A DNA stretch of 27,579 nucleotides from assembly GCA_029562045.1 (NCBI GenBank), contig JAKQWJ010000079.1, positions 1 to 27,579 on the forward strand, read 5' to 3'. The position numbers and the translations under genes are program-made. Position 1 is the stretch's first letter. Each line of letters begins with the position of its first letter. Below, in pieces: positions 22,787 to 27,579 of the stretch. Origin of the DNA: Spirochaetota bacterium. Its GTDB lineage: Bacteria > Spirochaetota > Spirochaetia > DTKZ01. The notes beneath the pieces were generated by a model. It was not told the DNA's origin, searched no databases, and saw only the letters and a list, made by a program, of their open reading frames with translations.

Positions 22787-24868
22787 ATGGGCTTTACCAC
22801 TGAGAACATCCGGAATTTTGCCGTCACGGGACACGTGGGTACGGGAAAGACCACTTTCGTGGAAAACATGCTCTTCACCGGCGGCAGCATTCCCAAGGCC
22901 GAGACCGTCGAATCCGGACGAACGGTAAGCGACTTCCTGGAAGAGGAGATCAGCCAGAAAATTTCCGTGCGAACCTCCCTGACCCATCTTGTCTGGGATT
23001 CCAAAAAGATAAACGTTTTCGACACCCCCGGATCGGCGGATTTCATGGGCGAGGTGGCGGCGGCGGTCCGTGCGTCCGAGACGGTGATTCTGCTGGTGGG
23101 GGCGCGGGCGGGAGTCCAGATAGAAACCATCAAGATATGGAGGAGGCTCGAGGCCGGCGGGATCCCCCGCTGCGTCTTCGTCAATAAAATGGAGAGGGAC
23201 CAGGCGGACTTCCGCAAGGTTCTGGAAGACCTCCGGTCCCGGTTCAACAAGAGTTTCGTTCCCCTGACGATTCCCATGGGCACCGGGCCGGATTACAAAG
23301 GGATCATCTGCCTGATCGAAGAGAAGGCCTACCTGGTCCCGAACCCGGGCGAGAAGGAAAGCGCCTCGGAGATTCCCGAAGCCTACAAGGAGATGGTGGA
23401 GGAGTTCCGGCACATCCTCATCGAGTCCGCCGCCGAGGGGGACGACGATCTGATGAACAAGTTCTTCGAAAACGGGACCCTGTCCGTCGGGGAGATAAAG
23501 GCCGGCATCGCCGCCGGGCTTCGGGACAACAAGGTGGTTCCGGTCCTCTGCGGGGCGGGGCTTCTGAACTCGGGGGTAAAGGCCATGCTGAATTTCGCCG
23601 CCACCGAGTTCCCGGATCCGACGTCCCACCGGGAGACGATCCTGTCCGGCGAAGCGGAGGAAACCGCACACATAGACCCCAAGGCCCCCTTCTCCGCCTT
23701 CTGCTTCAAGACGTCCATCGATCAGTTCTCCGGTCAGCTTTCCTTTCTCAAGATCCTGGGGGGAAAGATGGTCCCGGACATGGACCTCATGGTCCACCGG
23801 GAGGGGAAAAAGGAGCGGGTGGGCAAAATCTTCCTCTGTCAGGGAAAGAAGCTCACGGAAACCACCGAAGCCGCCGCCGGCGACATCTGCATCCTGGCCA
23901 AGTTCGGCGGGACCCGGACCAACGACAGCCTGCACGCCCCGGAGAAGCCGGTGAAGTACCGGGACCTGGACCTGCCGCTGCCGGTCCATGCCGTGGCCGT
24001 CTCGGCCAAGTCCAAGAAGGACGAGGACAAGATGGCCCAGCTTCTGCTCCGGGCGGCGGAGGAGGACAGGACCTTCCGGATGCAGTACAACGGCGAGACC
24101 AAGGAGACGGTGATCTCCGGCATGGGCGAACTGCAGATAACCATGATTCTGAACAAGATCCGGGAAAGCCAGAAGATCGAGGTGGACACCCGGGTCCCCA
24201 AGGTGGCCTACCGGGAAACCATCACCAAGCCCTCCGAATCGGTCTACCGGCACAAGAAACAGACCGGCGGCCACGGGCAGTTCGCCGAGGTGTCCATCCA
24301 GGTCAAGCCCCTTCCCCGGGGCGAGATGTACTCCTTCGAGAACGGCATCCGGGGCATGGCCGTGTCCAAGGGCTACATCCCCGGCATCGAAAAGGGGCTG
24401 CACGAAGCCATGGAAAGCGGCGTGCTGGCGGGTTACCCGGTGATGGATGTGGGGATAACCCTGGTGGACGGCAAGGAGCACCCGGTGGACTCCTCGGAAA
24501 TGGCCTTCAAGATCGCCTCCCGGGAGGCCCTGAAGGCCTCGATGGAAAAGGCCGGCCCCGTCATCCTGGAGCCGGTGATGAAGCTCTCGGTTTTCGTGGA
24601 GGACCAGTACCTGGGAGACGTCCTGTCCGACCTGAGTTCCCGCCGGGGCCGGGTCCTGGGGCAGGACCAGCTGGGGGGAGGCATCGCGGAGGTGAAGGCC
24701 CAGGTGCCCCAGGGCGAACTCATGCGCTACGCCATCGACCTGAAGGCCATGACCTCCGGAACCGGCAACTTTGAAACCGAGTTCGATCATTACGCCATCG
24801 TGACGGGCAAACACGCCGACGACGTCATCCGGATCGCGAAGGAAGAGCGGGAGGCGGCGGGACAGTGA
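22787..24868 (+). CDS. EF-G II family translation GTPase
   Basis: This 693-residue EF-G paralogue matches the EF-G II (EF-G-2/EF-G-like) family known from Thermus and others; its cellular role is unclear. Motifs are G1 GHVGTGKT (15-22), G3 DTPG (79-82, followed by SAD where canonical EF-G has HVD) and NKME (133-136). Switch I reads EISQKISVRTSL in place of the canonical RGIT(I), with Ser60 at the threonine position. Domain IV keeps a tip loop, KKQTGGHGQF (about 489-498), and domain V reads DVLSDLSSRRGRVLGQ. Loss of the catalytic His after DTPG and an altered switch I suggest weak or differently triggered GTP hydrolysis. The start is secure: AAGGAG sits 6 bases before the ATG. It has its own promoter and a hairpin downstream, so it is probably a single-gene unit. 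Confidence 0.92.
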   Translation: MGFTTENIRNFAVTGHVGTGKTTFVENMLFTGGSIPKAETVESGRTVSDFLEEEISQKISVRTSLTHLVWDSKKINVFDTPGSADFMGEVAAAVRASETVILLVGARAGVQIETIKIWRRLEAGGIPRCVFVNKMERDQADFRKVLEDLRSRFNKSFVPLTIPMGTGPDYKGIICLIEEKAYLVPNPGEKESASEIPEAYKEMVEEFRHILIESAAEGDDDLMNKFFENGTLSVGEIKAGIAAGLRDNKVVPVLCGAGLLNSGVKAMLNFAATEFPDPTSHRETILSGEAEETAHIDPKAPFSAFCFKTSIDQFSGQLSFLKILGGKMVPDMDLMVHREGKKERVGKIFLCQGKKLTETTEAAAGDICILAKFGGTRTNDSLHAPEKPVKYRDLDLPLPVHAVAVSAKSKKDEDKMAQLLLRAAEEDRTFRMQYNGETKETVISGMGELQITMILNKIRESQKIEVDTRVPKVAYRETITKPSESVYRHKKQTGGHGQFAEVSIQVKPLPRGEMYSFENGIRGMAVSKGYIPGIEKGLHEAMESGVLAGYPVMDVGITLVDGKEHPVDSSEMAFKIASREALKASMEKAGPVILEPVMKLSVFVEDQYLGDVLSDLSSRRGRVLGQDQLGGGIAEVKAQVPQGELMRYAIDLKAMTSGTGNFETEFDHYAIVTGKHADDVIRIAKEEREAAGQ

Positions 24869-24874
24869 CCCGAA

Positions 24875-24901
24875 GGCCGGCCCCCGCTCCGGGGGCCGGC
24901 C
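24875..24901 (+). terminator. Perfect 11-bp GC hairpin after the EF-G II gene
   Basis: GGCCGGCCCCC at 24875-24885 pairs without mismatch with 24891-24901 around a five-base loop. It begins 7 bases after the EF-G II stop. No run of T follows, so it is not a textbook intrinsic terminator, but its place between a stop codon and the next promoter suggests transcription ending or mRNA 3'-end protection. Confidence 0.6.
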
Positions 24902-24910
24902 CGCCACCGA

Positions 24911-24939
24911 TTGACATCCCACCCCGGGGATTGAATAAT
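24911..24939 (+). promoter_or_regulatory. Promoter of the EIIA-CBS/permease operon
   Basis: A perfect TTGACA at 24911-24916 and AATAAT at 24934-24939 are separated by 17 bases. The -10 ends 8 bases before the ATG at 24948, so transcription would begin on or within about 3 bases of the start codon. This predicts a leaderless message. Confidence 0.7.
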
Positions 24940-24947
24940 ACGGGATC

Positions 24948-25847
24948 ATGAAACTATCCAGTCTCATCGGCCCCGACCTGGTCCGCATCGGCCGCTCCTA
25001 CGCGAACAAGGACGAGATCATGGAGGACCTTCTTCTGGAGGTGTTCCGCCGCCGCAGGCCTCCCCTCTCCCTGGAGGGGGTTCGTCAGGCCCTGGCCGAA
25101 AGGGAGTCTCTGGGCGGGACGGTCTTTCCCACCGGGATCGCCACCCCTCACGCCCGGCTCGAGGGTTTCGACGATCTTCTCATCGCCGTGGGCGTTCCCG
25201 AGCGGCCTGTCCGGGACGGGGATATCGCCATCCGGGCCATGGTGCTCCTTCTGACCTCCCGGACCGCTTCCACCCTGTACCTGAACGCCCTGGCGGCCTG
25301 GATCAGGATATCCCAGGACGAGGCTCTTTTTTCCCGGATCCTGGGCGCCCCCACCGCCCCGGAGTTCGTGGCCCGGCTGCGGGACTCCGGCGTGGCGGTC
25401 AAGAAGGAGCTGACCATCGATGCGGTCATGTCCCGGGTTTTCCCCACCCTGAGGCCCGACAGTACGGTGAAAAACGCCGCGGACCTTTTCTACAAAAACA
25501 AGACCAGCTATCTCCCCGTCCTGGACGAAGAGGGGCGGCTTCTGGGGGAACTGACGGTGCTGGACCTGTTCCGCATCGGGATCCCGGACTACGCCGAAAA
25601 GGTGGGGTCCATGAGGTTCCTGAAAAGTTTCGGTCCCTTCGACGATCTTCTGTCCCGGGAGGACCGGATCCCGGTGGGCAGCGTCATGAAACCCCCGCCC
25701 GCCACGCTGGAAGAGGATTCTCCGGTGATCGAGGCGATTCTCACGTTCGCCCGGACCAACAGAAGGTACATCCCGGTTCTGCGGGAGGGCCGTCTGACCG
25801 GGATAGTCAGTTACATGGACATTCTGCACAAGGTATTAAGGGCCTGA
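24948..25847 (+). CDS. PTS EIIA (fructose/PtsN-type) protein with paired CBS domains
   Basis: The 299-residue soluble protein joins a PTS EIIA-2 domain (about 1-150) to two CBS motifs (about 158-299). EIIA carries the phosphoryl-acceptor motif TGIATPHAR, with His68 as the expected phosphorylation site. The first CBS repeat starts TIDAVMSRVFPTLRPDSTVK and the second IPVGSVMKPPPATLEEDS. CBS pairs usually bind adenine nucleotides. No PTS permease or HPr gene is in the window, so this is likely a regulatory EIIA like PtsN and not a sugar transporter part. Its neighbour 7 bases downstream is an ion permease, so control of that transporter by phosphorylation and nucleotide level is an attractive inference. 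There is no Shine-Dalgarno sequence; the promoter sits directly upstream. Confidence 0.88.
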   Translation: MKLSSLIGPDLVRIGRSYANKDEIMEDLLLEVFRRRRPPLSLEGVRQALAERESLGGTVFPTGIATPHARLEGFDDLLIAVGVPERPVRDGDIAIRAMVLLLTSRTASTLYLNALAAWIRISQDEALFSRILGAPTAPEFVARLRDSGVAVKKELTIDAVMSRVFPTLRPDSTVKNAADLFYKNKTSYLPVLDEEGRLLGELTVLDLFRIGIPDYAEKVGSMRFLKSFGPFDDLLSREDRIPVGSVMKPPPATLEEDSPVIEAILTFARTNRRYIPVLREGRLTGIVSYMDILHKVLRA

Positions 25848-25854
25848 AAAAATA

Positions 25855-27132
25855 ATGACCGGTTTAACCTGGATCGCGCTGGGAATTTTTCTCACCGTGT
25901 ATGTTTTTATATCCGTCGAGATCGTCAACAAGACCGTGGCGGCACTGCTGGGGGCGTCCTTCTTCATCGTTCTGCATGTGATCGGGCAGGAGGAGGCCTT
26001 TCGGGTGGTGGATTGGAACGTGATTTTCCTTCTGGTGAGCACGATGATCATCGTGGGCATCACCAAAACCACCGGCCTTTTTCAGTATGTGGCCATCAAG
26101 GCCGCCAAAATCGCCCGGGGCGACCCGGTGCGGATCCTCCTCCTTCTTTCGCTGGTGACCGCCCTGTTTTCCGCTTTTCTGGACAACGTCACCACCATCC
26201 TGATCCTGACTCCGGTGACCATCCTCATCGCCGTGGAATTGGGCATTACCCCTGTTCCCTTCATCATCTCCCAGGCGGTGGCCTCCAACATCGGAGGGAC
26301 CGCCACCCTCATCGGAGACCCGCCGAACATCATGATCGGAAGCGCCGCCGGGATCGATTTCGCCACCTTTCTTCTCCACCTGGGGCCGGTAATCGCCCTC
26401 AATCTGGCCATCTTCTCCGGGATGACCTACCTGTTCTTCCGTCGGGACCTTCAGGTGACCACCGAACGCAAGGCCCGGATCATGGAGTTCGACGAATCCA
26501 GATCCATCGAAAACGTCCCTCTCCTGATAAAGTGCCTTTCGGTCCTGGCCCTGGTGGTTGCGGGCTTTCTGTTCCATGGCCCCCTGGGGCTGGAGGCCTC
26601 GTCCATCGCCCTTCTGGGGGCGGCGGCGCTGCTTCTTCTGTCGGGAAAACGCGAACCCGACGAGTATTACCGGGAGGTGGAATGGGGCACCATCTTCTTT
26701 TTCATCGGTCTCTTCATCCTGGTGGGGGGGATGGTGGAACTGGGGGTCATCAAGCTCCTCGCCCGGAAAGTGATGGGACTGACCCGGGGGGACCTGCGCC
26801 TGACCTCGGTGGTGGTTCTCTGGGTCTCCGGCGTTTTCTCCGCGGTGGTGGACAACATTCCCTACGTGGCCACCATGATCCCGCTGCTGCAGGACATCCT
26901 GTCGTCAACGGGCCATGAAGCGGCCTTGCCCCTCTGGTGGTCTCTCTCCCTGGGGGCCTGTCTGGGGGGAAACGGAACCCTGGTGGGAGCCTCCGCCAAC
27001 GTGGTGGCCGCGGGGCTCTCCACGAAGAGCGGCTACCGGATAAGCTTTCTGGAGTTTACCCGCTACGGGGCGCTGTACACCCTGGTCAGCATGGCGCTGT
27101 CCACGGTCTACATCCTCCTGCGCTACTACTAG
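25855..27132 (+). CDS. ArsB/NhaD-type ion permease (IT superfamily)
   Basis: This 425-residue polytopic membrane protein has about ten to twelve hydrophobic segments and belongs to the ion-transporter superfamily that includes ArsB, NhaD, CitM and SLC13 carriers. The duplicated signature is clear: SAFLDNVTTILILTPV with GGTATLIGDPPNIMIG in the first half, and SAVVDNIPYVATMIP with GGNGTLVGASANVV in the second. The Asp-Asn pairs and the GDPPN loop are typical of the ArsB/NhaD branch. The substrate (Na+/H+, arsenite or an organic anion) cannot be settled from sequence, and no arsenic genes are nearby. It starts 7 bases after the EIIA-CBS gene with only a weak, distant ribosome-binding site, suggesting translational coupling. 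Its TAG stop overlaps the trmB stop on the other strand. Confidence 0.88.
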   Translation: MTGLTWIALGIFLTVYVFISVEIVNKTVAALLGASFFIVLHVIGQEEAFRVVDWNVIFLLVSTMIIVGITKTTGLFQYVAIKAAKIARGDPVRILLLLSLVTALFSAFLDNVTTILILTPVTILIAVELGITPVPFIISQAVASNIGGTATLIGDPPNIMIGSAAGIDFATFLLHLGPVIALNLAIFSGMTYLFFRRDLQVTTERKARIMEFDESRSIENVPLLIKCLSVLALVVAGFLFHGPLGLEASSIALLGAAALLLLSGKREPDEYYREVEWGTIFFFIGLFILVGGMVELGVIKLLARKVMGLTRGDLRLTSVVVLWVSGVFSAVVDNIPYVATMIPLLQDILSSTGHEAALPLWWSLSLGACLGGNGTLVGASANVVAAGLSTKSGYRISFLEFTRYGALYTLVSMALSTVYILLRYY

Positions 27133-27579
27133 CGCTTCCGGAACAGGATCTCCCGGATCTCCCTTCCCGCCTCCCGGCCTTTGCTCTCGAAGGCGGTCCG
27201 GGGCCGCCAGGACTGGGGGGGGGCGTAGCCCCGATGGGGGTTGTCCAGGCTCTCCACGCCTCCCAGGACGGACAGAATGGTTTCGGCGTAGTCCTCCCAG
27301 TCGGTGACCACCAGTATGTAGGCCCCGGCCCGGAGCTTCGCCGCTGCCGTCGCCGCGAACCCGGGGGAGATGAGCCGTCTCTTGTGGTGACGTTTCTTGG
27401 GCCAGGGGTCGGGGAAAAAGATGTGGATCCCGTCCAGGGAGGAATCGGGAATCCGGCTCTCCAGGGCGACGGCCGCGTCCTCCTCCAGGATGACGAGGTT
27501 GCGGAGTCCCCGACGGCGGATCTCCCAGAGCAGTTTTCCCACCCCCGGGGGGTGAACCTCCATGCCGATGTAGCCCGTG
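27129..27579 (-). CDS. trmB: tRNA (guanine-N7)-methyltransferase, 5' end outside the window
   Basis: TrmB methylates G46 in the variable loop of tRNA using S-adenosylmethionine. The C-terminal 149 residues are visible and the frame stays open to the window edge; codons before the internal methionine read GYIGMEVHPPGVGKLL, a TrmB signature, so that methionine is not the start. The catalytic and tRNA-binding motif FFPDPWPKKRHHKRR is present, as is the late RPRTAFESKGREAG. The N-terminal part with the SAM-binding glycine loop lies beyond the window. A nine-base G run on the plus strand (27215-27223) encodes Pro-Pro in the GYAPPQSW segment. The gene converges on the permease; the two stop codons share CTAG at 27129-27132. 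Confidence 0.94.
   Translation of the reverse strand, partial: TGYIGMEVHPPGVGKLLWEIRRRGLRNLVILEEDAAVALESRIPDSSLDGIHIFFPDPWPKKRHHKRRLISPGFAATAAAKLRAGAYILVVTDWEDYAETILSVLGGVESLDNPHRGYAPPQSWRPRTAFESKGREAGREIREILFRKR

Noticed and set aside
22734..22928. A 64-codon frame starting in the leader of the EF-G II gene
   Set aside because: It overlaps the EF-G II start in another frame, lacks its own ribosome-binding site and has a low-complexity product.

Overview
The window is ordinary, densely packed, GC-rich bacterial chromosome. It most resembles a spirochaete of the Treponema/Spirochaeta kind. The grounds are a cytidylate kinase joined in one frame to ribosomal protein S1, two unusual EF-G paralogues (a recycling-type EF-G and an EF-G II), a CHASE2 adenylate cyclase, a sigma-54 activator, and a complete mreBCD-pbp2-rodA cluster followed by a radical SAM-DUF2344 gene. 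The phylum is inferred from memory of these families; no search was run. I see no phage, IS, CRISPR array, tRNA or rRNA.

Region 1 (1-11117, plus strand) starts inside recA. A sigma-70-like promoter then opens a tightly spaced run: scpA, scpB, an RluB-type pseudouridine synthase, cmk-rpsA, a GAF/sigma-54 activator, a membrane-anchored TPR protein, a CHASE2 class III adenylate cyclase, an unknown lipoprotein and a small membrane protein. The first four genes serve chromosome condensation, ribosome maturation and translation. The last five look like signalling and envelope functions.

Region 2 (11447-20561, minus strand) is a rod-shape and cell-wall elongation operon: TPR protein, mreB, mreC, mreD, mrdA (PBP2), rodA, radical SAM-DUF2344. 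Its junctions are tight (TAGATG, TGATG), and a good promoter lies just upstream of the TPR gene. A 329-base non-coding gap with GC-rich repeats separates its 3' end from Region 1, which converges on it.

Region 3 (20600-27132, plus strand) runs divergently. It holds the recycling-type EF-G, then EF-G II with its own promoter, a perfect 11-bp hairpin, a promoter placed almost on the start codon, a PTS EIIA-CBS protein and an ArsB/NhaD-type permease. The permease converges on a partial trmB, and the two stop codons share a CTAG.

Most worth a second look: predicted leaderless or near-leaderless promoters at scpA, the TPR-mre operon and EIIA-CBS; an internal ribosome-binding site and ATG at the Cmk/S1 junction; two non-canonical EF-Gs side by side; a calcium-loop-like motif inside the CHASE2 sensor; and the EIIA-CBS/permease pair. 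I did not find a convincing wholly new system.
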